Below, piece after piece: positions 15,553 through 23,906 of a DNA stretch of 64,000 nucleotides (positions are counted from its first letter, which is position 1; each line of letters begins with the position of its first letter). The position numbers and the translations under genes are program-made. A model generated the notes under the pieces. It saw only the letters and a program-made list of their open reading frames with translations. It was not told where the DNA came from and did not search any database. This DNA is from 38-11 sp964539975 (GTDB lineage Bacteria > Bacillota > Clostridia > Tissierellales > Dethiosulfatibacteraceae): NCBI GenBank assembly GCA_964539975.1, contig CAZIKK010000001.1, positions 1 through 64,000 on the forward strand, in the 5' to 3' direction.

Positions 15553-16923
15553 TTATTTATTTGTTTTCTTTTTATAAGCTTGGGTGATGACTTCAATCAA
15601 TTCTTCTTTACTTGGTATTAAAGAGATCCATTTTTGCTCTCCGTCCACACACATCGTTGGTAAATTTGTTAGTCCCATTTTCATTGTTCTCGCAATGTCT
15701 TTTTTGATATTGTATTTGTAGACACGGTACTCTGAAATGTCTTTAATCGCTTCATAATTGTCACTGACTACATTAACCATATAAGTACATGCCGCGCATT
15801 GATCTGGATCTAAAGTAAATATTTCAATCAGCACTTTGTCCATTTTATCATATTCAGGTATTTCAATTTCGATATCTGCAAAACTAACACTTTCATAGTT
15901 TTTTATCATTTCACGTACAGCTTCTGGTGTTTTAACTGCTTGTGCTGCCGCAATGGTATTTTCTATAGGTGTGTCGTAAGGCATGTCGCATCCAGGACTA
16001 ATGATTAAGTTCTTATGATCCATACTGTCTAATAAATCAATCACACCTTTCATATTGTCTTGTTGCGTGCCATAAAGCATTGTGGTTGTGAGTGGAATAT
16101 TTCCACCAATCGCAATATTATACTGATCTGTGATTTTTTTTGCTTTAACCATGTCAACGTTCTCGTCAACTGAAACACCATCGGGACTCATTTTACACAT
16201 GGATTCTATTTGCTTGGTGGCATTTCCACAAACGAAGAAATTTGAATAAGCTCCTTTTGACCTAATAAATTCAAACACGTTGGTAAACGAAGGTGCCAAA
16301 AGTTTGTCGATATGTTTCGGCGATATCTGGCTTACCAACGGATCTACGACAGCAATTACTTCCATCCCCGCATCAATATACATTTCCGCCATTTTACACG
16401 CTACTTCTCCACAAAATTCAATAAGATTCGTGACATAATCTGGATCAGAAATCATATCCATGAAAATGCCTGTTCCTCGAAGATGGGAAGCCAGGGTAAA
16501 AGGACCGCAAATCAGCCCATATAATGCGACATCCTCACCAATCTCTCGATGGATTCTATTCATGACCTCTAAAATCATCGGTAATCGGCCAGAATTTTCG
16601 TCTGGGATTTCGCATCGACATGGAATAATCTTTTCATTTGCCAATGGATGAGACTTTACTGAAGGTGGGTTGTCTTTAGCCCACAGCAAATCACATCCCA
16701 AAATCTCAGCTTCAACTTGCAAATCAAACATTGTCGTCATGCCATCGGGCACGTACAACCGATGTACTTCCATCAAGGACTCAAACAATTTATCTCCATC
16801 AGTTAGGACTTCCTCTGCTGTATAGCCTTTTAGTTTTCCAGCATGGACTCCTGCAAACGGTACCCAAGGCACTTGCTCAACTGTCTCATGTCTCAGTGTT
16901 TTTATAACTAAATCTTTGCCCAT
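15553..16923 (-). CDS. UroD-family methylcorrinoid methyltransferase fused to a thioredoxin-like domain
   Basis: 456 residues. Residues 1-345 are a uroporphyrinogen-decarboxylase-fold methyltransferase of the MtbA/MtaA type, which in archaea moves the methyl group from the corrinoid protein to coenzyme M. Residues about 360-450 are an added thioredoxin-like domain with a CAAC redox motif (376-379) and a cis-Pro loop TNLPTMCVDG; ordinary MtbA proteins (about 340 residues) lack it. Two of the usual Zn/thiolate ligands are visible (Cys232 in VCGNAT, Cys312 in SPGCDMP), but the His expected two residues before Cys232 (HxC) is Phe. Bacteria rarely use coenzyme M, so the methyl acceptor is open. 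First gene of the mtb operon, divergent from the PocR/AraC regulator. Confidence 0.88.
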   Translation of the reverse strand: MGKDLVIKTLRHETVEQVPWVPFAGVHAGKLKGYTAEEVLTDGDKLFESLMEVHRLYVPDGMTTMFDLQVEAEILGCDLLWAKDNPPSVKSHPLANEKIIPCRCEIPDENSGRLPMILEVMNRIHREIGEDVALYGLICGPFTLASHLRGTGIFMDMISDPDYVTNLIEFCGEVACKMAEMYIDAGMEVIAVVDPLVSQISPKHIDKLLAPSFTNVFEFIRSKGAYSNFFVCGNATKQIESMCKMSPDGVSVDENVDMVKAKKITDQYNIAIGGNIPLTTTMLYGTQQDNMKGVIDLLDSMDHKNLIISPGCDMPYDTPIENTIAAAQAVKTPEAVREMIKNYESVSFADIEIEIPEYDKMDKVLIEIFTLDPDQCAACTYMVNVVSDNYEAIKDISEYRVYKYNIKKDIARTMKMGLTNLPTMCVDGEQKWISLIPSKEELIEVITQAYKKKTNK

Positions 16924-17032
16924 TTTTTCCTCCTTTTATTATACTCTGCTAGTTATTATACCGCCTTGGTACATGAAGATATAGGACTCAATCTATCAGT
17001 TTTGGTAATTTTATTATGTATTGTATTTTAAA

Positions 17033-17061
17033 TTGATCTTGATCCTTTTTTCGTGTAAAAT
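17033..17061 (+). promoter_or_regulatory. Promoter of the PocR/AraC regulator gene
   Basis: TTGATC (17033-17038), 17-base spacer, TAAAAT (17056-17061), about 30 bases before the regulator's start codon. On the opposite strand the mtb operon start region (16924-17000) has TATAAT-like boxes but no good -35 hexamer, which fits an activator-dependent promoter. Confidence 0.65.
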
Positions 17062-17092
17062 CTTCATAAGCATCATTCTGATAGGAGGGACC

Positions 17093-18340
17093 ATGACTAC
17101 TAAAGAAAATCATAAGTCGCTTACACTTCAACACTTGAGCTCTTTTACTGAAATCACGCAAATTCCCATAACCCTTTTCAATAGCGATCATACGATTCAG
17201 TGGGGAACAGATCCACACAAAAAATTTTGCACTTTGTTTAGTCATTACCAAGATCCTTCAAGTTCTTGTCGTCTGAATCTACGCTCTGCAGCAGCCTTTT
17301 CCCACAATCTTGTCGACCCCTATATTTTTACATGTCCCATTGGGCTCGTCAATTTTGCTTTGCCTGTTTCTTTTTCGGAGACAGATTTTGGCTATTTGAT
17401 TGCTGGACCCATTGTAATGGGTAGTATTAGAGAAAGCACGATCTCAAGCATTTTGGAATCTTATTCCTCAGAATATGATCAAGTATCTCAAATTCTATTT
17501 TCGTTAGTCCGTCAAAAAGTCTATTCTCCTGATGAAATCGCACATTTGGCTAATCTATTCTATTGCTGTACAACTGTACCCTCATTGCCATCTACTGACA
17601 GCAACCCTAATGCTACACAGGTGGGTGTTCTGAAAAAACAAATCGAAGATCGTGATATTGATGGGATTCCAAAAATTTCATATCCTTTTGAACTGGAAAA
17701 TCAATTATTGGTGCAAACGAAAAATGGTGACTTTTTGAATGCCAAAATCACTTTAAAAGAATTGCTACACCAAATTGCCCTAATCGAAGCTGGTGACATT
17801 GAAGCTATCAAAATCAAGCTCATAGGCATTTATGGTGTTCTAGCAAGAAACATTGCCAACCAAGATCCATTGTTTCATGATACGATGGATCTTGATGTAG
17901 AAGATATCTATAAGCTTGATCAAGTGGCCAATTACGATCAACTTCTCAAAGTAGCTACTTCTTTTATTGAATTCTGTTGCAGTAAAGCCTTCATTTACTC
18001 GTATAGTGGCGATTCTGAAACACTTAAACAAGCACTTCATATTATCCATATGAAATATACAGAGCGTTTGACCCTTCAAGATATCGCTTCTTCTGTTCAT
18101 GTAAATCCCGCTTATTTATCAACCTTGTTCAAAAAGGAAATGTCTATTTCCTACACAGATTATATCAATAGACTTAGAATTGACAGAGCCAAAATCCTTC
18201 TTTTCAAAACTGATCTCAGTGTCATTGAAATTGCTACCCAATGCGGTTTTGCAGACCAAAGCTATTTCACAAAAGTTTTTAAAAGAATTGAATCATGTAC
18301 TCCAAAATCATATCGGGCATCAAAAGACTTGTTGTCTTGA
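17093..18340 (+). CDS. AraC-family regulator with PocR-type sensor domain
   Basis: 415 residues. The N-terminal half (about 15-170) is a PocR-like ligand domain, with CPIGLVNFALPVSFSETDFGYLIAGPIVMG and a Cys-containing start PSSSCRLNLRSAAAF; PocR domains sense small organic molecules and often control B12-dependent pathways. The C-terminal ~100 residues hold two AraC helix-turn-helices (LTLQDIASSVHVNPAYLSTL and SVIEIATQCGFADQSYFTKVF). The start at 17093 lies 6 bases after AGGAGGG; the upstream in-frame extension has no ribosome site. It is the only plus-strand gene in 0-22 kb and is divergent from the mtb operon, which it most likely activates in response to methylamine or a related compound. 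Confidence 0.9.
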   Translation: MTTKENHKSLTLQHLSSFTEITQIPITLFNSDHTIQWGTDPHKKFCTLFSHYQDPSSSCRLNLRSAAAFSHNLVDPYIFTCPIGLVNFALPVSFSETDFGYLIAGPIVMGSIRESTISSILESYSSEYDQVSQILFSLVRQKVYSPDEIAHLANLFYCCTTVPSLPSTDSNPNATQVGVLKKQIEDRDIDGIPKISYPFELENQLLVQTKNGDFLNAKITLKELLHQIALIEAGDIEAIKIKLIGIYGVLARNIANQDPLFHDTMDLDVEDIYKLDQVANYDQLLKVATSFIEFCCSKAFIYSYSGDSETLKQALHIIHMKYTERLTLQDIASSVHVNPAYLSTLFKKEMSISYTDYINRLRIDRAKILLFKTDLSVIEIATQCGFADQSYFTKVFKRIESCTPKSYRASKDLLS

Positions 18341-18351
18341 TGCCCGATATG
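18309..18351. terminator. Bidirectional hairpin between convergent genes
   Basis: A 15-bp perfect stem (18309-18323 with 18337-18351; core CGGGCATC/GATGCCCG) extended by four inner pairs, overlapping the end of the PocR/AraC gene and abutting the end of the aldehyde oxidoreductase gene. Only modest T-rich tracts follow on either side, but position and strength suggest it separates the two converging transcripts. Confidence 0.6.
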
Positions 18352-18354
18352 ACC

Positions 18355-20298
18355 TTACAAAACAGGGTTCCCATTATGGTCCCATCCCATATATTCATAG
18401 TGCTTCTTGATCATACTCTCTGTATCCAAGGTGTTCCCAGCCAATGGTCCTTCTTTGAGTGGAGGCGTACCCTCTAAGCGACCGATTAATAGGTTATCCA
18501 TTGGACGAATCCCTTCACGAATGTTAAAAGCTTGCCTCAATGATTGAATCCGTCTTCCTACTTCCATGTAATCGTCAGGCGTGTAATCCCAACCAGTAAC
18601 AGCATTCAAATAGTCAAACAAAGGCCAATGGTTTAAGCCTGATGCAAGTGCAAACAAGCATCCTCCTGCACCGTCTAATACTTGTTTGACACAAGCGCTC
18701 GCTGCTGTTTTAAGACCCACTTCTTTTTTGTTTAGAAAGTCGTCTTTTTTTAAGCTCCCTGCTTTAACTTTCGGTGCCCATGATACAAACTCCCACAAGT
18801 GCATGGCATTGTAATACATCGTTGCGCCTATGGTATGTCTGCCCGGAGTGGGGTCAGCTGAGAAATGTATACCAAGTAACGGATCCATTCTTGGATCGTG
18901 CATTCCCGGTTCTTGACCTCCAATATGCATGGCATAAGGGGCTGCAACCTCACCAATCCTTTCTACAGCTTTTTTCACACCATCCGAAAATATCTTCCCT
19001 GGTCCTTTTCTATAAATCATTTGCTCTAGCAAGACTTTAATCGCTGAGGTGTTTCCCCATTCTAAGCTCAGGCCTCCCATGTCTTTTGAAGAAATAACCC
19101 CTTGTTCAAAACACTCCATGGCAAAAGCCACCGTATTTCCTGCAGAAATACTATCCATTCCACCTCTATTTAGAATATCATTAATGGCAAATAGACTGTC
19201 TAGGTCGTCATTCATCAACAACGGCCCAAAAGCATTAATGGTTTCATATTCCGGTTTGTGAGATTGTTGACTTTTCATGTTTTCTATATCTGTCACGTCG
19301 CATATCCCACCGCATCCTATAATGCAACTATGACATCTGTACTTTTTCGTCTCTTTCGCAATGATTTTATCTGGATTCAATCGCCGATATTTTTTTAATG
19401 GATAGTCTTTTATCGAGCCTTTCCAATTCTTTACAGGATTGTCCCCATTTGGCATCCCAAGTGTGTTGTTCGATATGGTTCCCCATCTTTTCATTGCCGC
19501 AACTGTCATTGCACCATCTATCGGTCCATGTTTTTTCTGTTTGGCACTTAAGAATCCCATGAATGGCAACATGTTTCCTTTGACGAATGAAGGAAGCTCT
19601 GATTTTTTTACTTTGGAAGCATATGCTTTTGTGAGTTCTTTAGTGCGATCTGCGTTATGGGCTTTTATACTGTGTGATCCTTCCAAAACGAGGGCTTTAA
19701 GGTTTTTAGACCCCATTACAGCTCCCACGCCTGATCTAGCCGCATACCTGCCTCCATCATTAGATATCCCCGCAATCAACGATTGGTTTTCTCCAGCAGG
19801 TCCAATGGTTGCCACAGCCAAATTCCCATTCTGGCGATACTTCGATAATAGCCATTTCTCTGATTCAATGGCGTCTTTTCCCCATATATCTCCACCATCA
19901 ATAAATCTTACTTTTTCATCTGCTATATGTACATAAATAGGTTTTTGTGATCTTCCTTGAAAAAAAATGCCATCGTAACCACATTTCTTAATCTCGATGG
20001 ATAAGTTCCCGCCACAATTAGCATCTCCCCAACCTTGGGTTAATGGTGATTTTGTCACAACCGACCATCTGCCAGTCATTACACTTCCTGTCCCTGTCAA
20101 TAGGCCACTCATGAACCCAATCATATTTTCAGGACCTAAAGGATCAACGTTTTCTGCCATATGATTGAACAGATAATATGCTCCTAAACCTGTTCCAGAC
20201 AGGTATCTTTTGTATGTGGATTCTTCTATTATTCTCTCTTCGACGGTTCTATCGGTCAGATTAATGTGCAAAATTTTCCCCATATATCCATTGCTCAT
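18355..20298 (-). CDS. Aldehyde:ferredoxin oxidoreductase (tungsten/molybdenum, AOR family)
   Basis: 647-residue AOR-family enzyme, cytosolic, oxidising aldehydes to acids with ferredoxin or the reverse. Visible: N-terminal pterin domain (GKILHINLTDRTV; TGLGAYYLF; RWSVVTKSPLTQGWG), the 4Fe-4S motif CHSCIIGC with a downstream Cys (GAGGCLFA), and the cofactor-binding EPGMHDPRMDPLLGIHF. The start is the second of two ATGs (20298), 5 bases after AAGGAG. The start lies 13 bases after the stop of the MoaD-like gene. The substrate is unknown; a multi-gene operon with an iron alcohol dehydrogenase points to an alcohol/aldehyde/acid interconversion. Confidence 0.9.
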   Translation of the reverse strand: MSNGYMGKILHINLTDRTVEERIIEESTYKRYLSGTGLGAYYLFNHMAENVDPLGPENMIGFMSGLLTGTGSVMTGRWSVVTKSPLTQGWGDANCGGNLSIEIKKCGYDGIFFQGRSQKPIYVHIADEKVRFIDGGDIWGKDAIESEKWLLSKYRQNGNLAVATIGPAGENQSLIAGISNDGGRYAARSGVGAVMGSKNLKALVLEGSHSIKAHNADRTKELTKAYASKVKKSELPSFVKGNMLPFMGFLSAKQKKHGPIDGAMTVAAMKRWGTISNNTLGMPNGDNPVKNWKGSIKDYPLKKYRRLNPDKIIAKETKKYRCHSCIIGCGGICDVTDIENMKSQQSHKPEYETINAFGPLLMNDDLDSLFAINDILNRGGMDSISAGNTVAFAMECFEQGVISSKDMGGLSLEWGNTSAIKVLLEQMIYRKGPGKIFSDGVKKAVERIGEVAAPYAMHIGGQEPGMHDPRMDPLLGIHFSADPTPGRHTIGATMYYNAMHLWEFVSWAPKVKAGSLKKDDFLNKKEVGLKTAASACVKQVLDGAGGCLFALASGLNHWPLFDYLNAVTGWDYTPDDYMEVGRRIQSLRQAFNIREGIRPMDNLLIGRLEGTPPLKEGPLAGNTLDTESMIKKHYEYMGWDHNGNPVL

Positions 20299-20311
20299 CA
20301 TGTCTCCTTTT

Positions 20312-20545
20312 TCATCCTCCTGATATAAAAGATACAAAGCTGACAATATCTCCTTCTTCAAGGGGGGTATCTAGTGATGCCTTTTCATTGTTGACATAAG
20401 CAAATACAATTGAACAGAATAAAACCGGAATCCGAAGTTTTCGGTACACATCTCTCAATTTGCTACCCGGATTCATTTCAAGATATCCATCCTCATCCAC
20501 ATTATCTCGATGAAGGAAATGTGGCAGGTAGATTTTAATCTTCAT
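20312..20545 (-). CDS. MoaD/ThiS-family small sulfur-carrier protein
   Basis: 77 residues with a ubiquitin-like fold pattern, ending in the diagnostic C-terminal Gly-Gly (VSFVSFISGG) that is adenylated and thiocarboxylated in MoaD and ThiS. It overlaps the end of the alcohol dehydrogenase gene and precedes the AOR gene. MoaD-like genes are commonly linked to AOR genes and are thought to supply the dithiolene sulfur of tungstopterin. The precise partner cannot be read from sequence. Confidence 0.85.
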   Translation of the reverse strand: MKIKIYLPHFLHRDNVDEDGYLEMNPGSKLRDVYRKLRIPVLFCSIVFAYVNNEKASLDTPLEEGDIVSFVSFISGG

Positions 20546-21743
20546 CCGCGCTCCCTCTTATCAAATGCAATAATCTAATAAAGTCTTTCTTTGACATGAT
20601 CTTTGGAACAGGGTACGCAGGATTGCCTTCTTTCTCAATGCGTTCAGCTAAATATGGAATATCTCGTTTCCTAATCACACTTAACTTGTCAGGCAATTCT
20701 AATTTACTTCTCAAATCCTGAATTCTGTTGATGAATATCTCTGTCATAGATTCATCAGACTCTTGCTCACTCCCTAATCCTATTTCTCTAGCCATCAACG
20801 CTAACTTTTTCATCGCCTTTTCTTTGCTCTCTTCTAACACATAGGGTAGTACCACAGCATTTGCCAACCCATGGGGAGTTTGATAGACTCCTCCTATCGT
20901 ATGTGCTATTGCATGAACATATCCTATAGAGGCTCTTGTAAAAGCACGTCCAGCATAATTAGAAGCTTTGAGCATCTGCATCCTCATAGCCTCATCGTCA
21001 CCATCTTCAAATGATTTTTCCAAACAATCAAAAATTATCCTAGTCGCTCTAATTGCACAATCATTTGTGTACTCGGTCCCATGCCACCCTATGAAGGCTT
21101 CCACAGCATGCGTCAAAGCATCCATACCAGTAGATGCTGTTAATGACTTAGGTAGTGTTTTTAACAACAGTGGATCCAGACAATACGCTTCAGGCATAAT
21201 TTTAGGATCTAGTATGACAAATTTTTCGTTTCTGTCATTGAGTATAACCGCCGCAAGAGTCGCTTCTGAACCGGTTCCTGCAGTCGTCGGAATTGCAAGT
21301 AAAAATGGCGGTTTTTTTCTAATTTTGAATAGTCCTTTCATAGCTTCGACTTCTTTTTTGTTGGAAATTTTTGCGCCAATTATTTTTGCGCAATCTATAG
21401 AAGAGCCTCCACCAAACGCAATGATGCAATCACACGAATTCTCTTTATAAATAGCTGCGCCTTCATTCACATTCGCAATTGTTGGGTTTGGCTGAACCCC
21501 ATTGTAAATGATATAATCAATGCCATTGCGTCTAAGTGAATCTATGACCTCATCGATAATCTGAAGCATCAACAAATGTTTGTCCGTCACTATTAGGACT
21601 TTCTTTAATCGCTTTTCTGTCAACAAGGTGTGAATCTCGCTACTCTTCCCTGCCCCTACTAATTCAACAGGCTCAGGAAAGCGCATCCCCTTAGTGAGTA
21701 GTTTGAATAACAAATGCCTCGATCTAATAACAAATGTATTCAT
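20535..21743 (-). CDS. Iron-containing (type III) alcohol dehydrogenase
   Basis: 402 residues. The NAD(P)-binding GGGSSIDCAK, the TTAGTGSEAT motif and the iron ligands of the C-terminal helical domain (Asp in MDALTHAVEAF, His of HAVEAF and of HAIAHTIGG, and HG in QTPHGLANAVV) are all present, so it should be active. It probably interconverts an alcohol and the aldehyde used by the adjacent AOR. Gene order on the minus strand is pirin, alcohol dehydrogenase, MoaD-like, AOR, with short gaps or overlaps. Confidence 0.9.
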   Translation of the reverse strand: MNTFVIRSRHLLFKLLTKGMRFPEPVELVGAGKSSEIHTLLTEKRLKKVLIVTDKHLLMLQIIDEVIDSLRRNGIDYIIYNGVQPNPTIANVNEGAAIYKENSCDCIIAFGGGSSIDCAKIIGAKISNKKEVEAMKGLFKIRKKPPFLLAIPTTAGTGSEATLAAVILNDRNEKFVILDPKIMPEAYCLDPLLLKTLPKSLTASTGMDALTHAVEAFIGWHGTEYTNDCAIRATRIIFDCLEKSFEDGDDEAMRMQMLKASNYAGRAFTRASIGYVHAIAHTIGGVYQTPHGLANAVVLPYVLEESKEKAMKKLALMAREIGLGSEQESDESMTEIFINRIQDLRSKLELPDKLSVIRKRDIPYLAERIEKEGNPAYPVPKIMSKKDFIRLLHLIRGSADED

Positions 21744-21757
21744 AGTTTTCTCCTGTT

Positions 21758-22600
21758 TTATTTTTGAATGAATGTCCCCTTGTTATAGTCTTCAAAAGCT
21801 TTGTTTAAGTCTTCTTTTGAACTCATCACAATTGGTCCGCCCCAATGAATTGGTTCATTCAATGGTTTGCCCGCAAAAAGAAGAAAAGATGCATCAGATT
21901 TCCCAGCTATTTCAACTTCATTTCCTTCATCGAGAATGACTGCATTTCCCGGTCCAACTTCCGTCTCGTCTTCCGGCAAAAATATATTGCCCCGATAAAC
22001 ATATACGACAACTTTCTTGTCCTCTTTGATTCCATGTCTAAAAATAGAACCTGCTTGTAAGCTAATATCAAAATAATCACATGGGACAACCAGCTCTTGA
22101 ACCGGACCTGTCGTATCCATGAATTTACCAGCAATCACTTTTACTTTAATTCCACTTTTTAAATAGACTTCCGGAATTTCTTTCGCTTTAATCTCACGAT
22201 AACGCGGCTTCATCATTTTCTGTTTTTCTGGCAAATTGACCCAAAGTTGAAATCCTTCCATCCCTCCAGGGCTTTCTTGTGGCATTTCTTGATGAATTAC
22301 GCCACCCCCCGCTGTCATCCACTGTACATCACCTTCGAAAATCACGCCTTCATTTCCCATGCTATCCCCATGCTCAACAGAGCCTTTCAACATATAAGTT
22401 ACCGTTTCTATCCCACGATGTGGATGCCAAGGAAATCCAGCCATATAATCCTTTGCTTCTTTTGATCCAAAATGATCAAACAATAAAAACGGATCAAAAT
22501 CGGGTAGCTCATGATGTCCAAAGACACGCTTCAGTTTAACACCAGCCCCATCAGATGTTGATTGAGCTTTCACCATTCTTTTCATTTTCTTAAATCCCAA
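21758..22600 (-). CDS. Pirin family protein
   Basis: 280-residue bicupin. The metal-binding N-terminal cupin has HPHRGIETVTYMLKGSVEH and HQEMPQ, the usual His/His/Glu set; a pirin C-terminal cupin follows (about 160-270). Some pirins act as quercetinases or redox sensors; no function can be assigned here. The start is TTG at 22600, 6 bases after AGGTGA. It is the first gene of the alcohol dehydrogenase/AOR operon. Confidence 0.88.
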   Translation of the reverse strand: MGFKKMKRMVKAQSTSDGAGVKLKRVFGHHELPDFDPFLLFDHFGSKEAKDYMAGFPWHPHRGIETVTYMLKGSVEHGDSMGNEGVIFEGDVQWMTAGGGVIHQEMPQESPGGMEGFQLWVNLPEKQKMMKPRYREIKAKEIPEVYLKSGIKVKVIAGKFMDTTGPVQELVVPCDYFDISLQAGSIFRHGIKEDKKVVVYVYRGNIFLPEDETEVGPGNAVILDEGNEVEIAGKSDASFLLFAGKPLNEPIHWGGPIVMSSKEDLNKAFEDYNKGTFIQK

Positions 22601-22640
22601 AACCCGTCACCTCTTTTTTTGACTTGTTTAATACAGTTTC

Positions 22641-22669
22641 ATTTTACCATTTTACATACAGCTATTCAA
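22641..22669 (-). promoter_or_regulatory. Promoter of the pirin-ADH-AOR operon
   Basis: Minus strand TTGAAT (22664-22669), 17-base spacer, TAAAAT (22641-22646). It overlaps the divergent promoter of the cation efflux gene (weak -35 at 22665-22670, TATAAT at 22688-22693 on the plus strand), so the two may compete. Confidence 0.65.
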
Positions 22670-22717
22670 TGGACGATATTTGTGTGATATAATAATGGAT
22701 CAAACAAGGAAGTGAGC

Positions 22718-23887
22718 ATGATGAATCAACTACTAATAAATTTTATCCTTAAAAATAAAAAATCAACCCGGAAAAACATCGGGTATATTAGCGCTGCCAC
22801 AGGTGCTATTTGCAATCTTTTCCTATTTATAATTAAATTAACTGTAGGATTAATTGTCAACAGCATCTCTATAACAGCAGATGCTTTCAATAATTTATCT
22901 GATTTAGGTACTAACATTGTTTCATTTATTGGTTTTACCTTTGCAGACAAGCCCGCTGACAAAGATCATCCATTTGGACATGGCCGATTTGAGTATGTAT
23001 CTGCTATGATCATTTCTATCATCATTCTCATCTTCAGTTATGAACTCATTAAAACGTCATTTGCCCGTGTTCTAAACCCAACACCTGTTGTATTCCGTTG
23101 GTATATTGTCATCATTCTAATTGTATCTATTTTGATTAAATTATGGATGGCTTTATTTAACAAAACTCTAAACAAAAAAATCGCTTCTTACAATCTTAAT
23201 GCCATTTTCATTGACAGTGTTGCTGATGTTATGGCAACAAGTTTGGTTTTATTATCTTTTATCTTGGCTGGCCATGTTTCTTTCCCTGTGGATGGTTTTG
23301 CTGGTATTCTTGTTGGTTTGTTTATCGCATACAATGGCATTCAAATATTCAAAGATACTTTAAACTCCCTCATAGGACCACCACCTAAAACTGAATTCTA
23401 CGATGAACTCATTAACCACATTAAAAGCTTTGATCATATTACTGGTGTTCACGATCTTATCATTCATGATTATGGGCCAGAGACAAAGCTGTCCACCATC
23501 CATGTTGAAATGGCTTCTACTTTTACATTTTCTGAAGCGCACAATATCATCGACGCCATAGAAAATAGTGTAAAGGAATCATTTGGAATTGAGCTTGTCA
23601 TTCACGTTGACCCTGTACAGGATCACAATAATCAAACTTTTTTGTTCCAACATATTCTTGATACAATAAAGTCCGACTATTCAAGCATCCTTAACATTCA
23701 TGATTTTCGTATTGTCAATGAACGTGGCAAGAAAGTCGTCATTTTTGATGTCTTAGTCCAAGACACAATGACTAATTTTGACATTAAAAAACTAAGGAAA
23801 GAAATCCTGCAAAGATTTCATCATCATTGCCCTGATTATCGTGTCATCATTAACATTGAAAAGGAAGATACTTTCGTATATCAATAA
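22718..23887 (+). CDS. Cation diffusion facilitator family transporter
   Basis: About 389 residues; six predicted membrane segments in the first ~220 residues with the CDF metal site ADAFNNLSDLG (HxxxD-type replaced by an Asp/Asn pattern) and DKDHPFGHGRFEY, then a cytoplasmic metal-sensing domain and an additional C-terminal ~90 residues (longer than the usual ~300-residue CDF protein). It exports divalent metals such as Zn, Mn or Fe by proton exchange. The start follows AAGGA with ATG at 22718 (ATG at 22721 is also possible). Confidence 0.88.
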   Translation: MMNQLLINFILKNKKSTRKNIGYISAATGAICNLFLFIIKLTVGLIVNSISITADAFNNLSDLGTNIVSFIGFTFADKPADKDHPFGHGRFEYVSAMIISIIILIFSYELIKTSFARVLNPTPVVFRWYIVIILIVSILIKLWMALFNKTLNKKIASYNLNAIFIDSVADVMATSLVLLSFILAGHVSFPVDGFAGILVGLFIAYNGIQIFKDTLNSLIGPPPKTEFYDELINHIKSFDHITGVHDLIIHDYGPETKLSTIHVEMASTFTFSEAHNIIDAIENSVKESFGIELVIHVDPVQDHNNQTFLFQHILDTIKSDYSSILNIHDFRIVNERGKKVVIFDVLVQDTMTNFDIKKLRKEILQRFHHHCPDYRVIINIEKEDTFVYQ

Positions 23888-23906
23888 AAGCTGCAAAAAG
23901 CAGCCT
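23888..23906. terminator. Small hairpin between convergent genes
   Basis: GCTGC-AAAAA-GCAGC, flanked by A-rich sequence on one side and CTTT on the other, fills the 19-base gap between the cation efflux gene and the nitrilase gene. It is short, so termination in either direction is only likely, not certain. Confidence 0.4.

Noticed and set aside
14983..15621. 212-codon plus-strand frame
   Set aside because: Antisense to mtbC and the mtbA end; low-complexity Ser/Thr/Pro composition typical of shadows.
19439..19936. 165-codon plus-strand frame
   Set aside because: Antisense to the aldehyde oxidoreductase gene; no motif or ribosome site.
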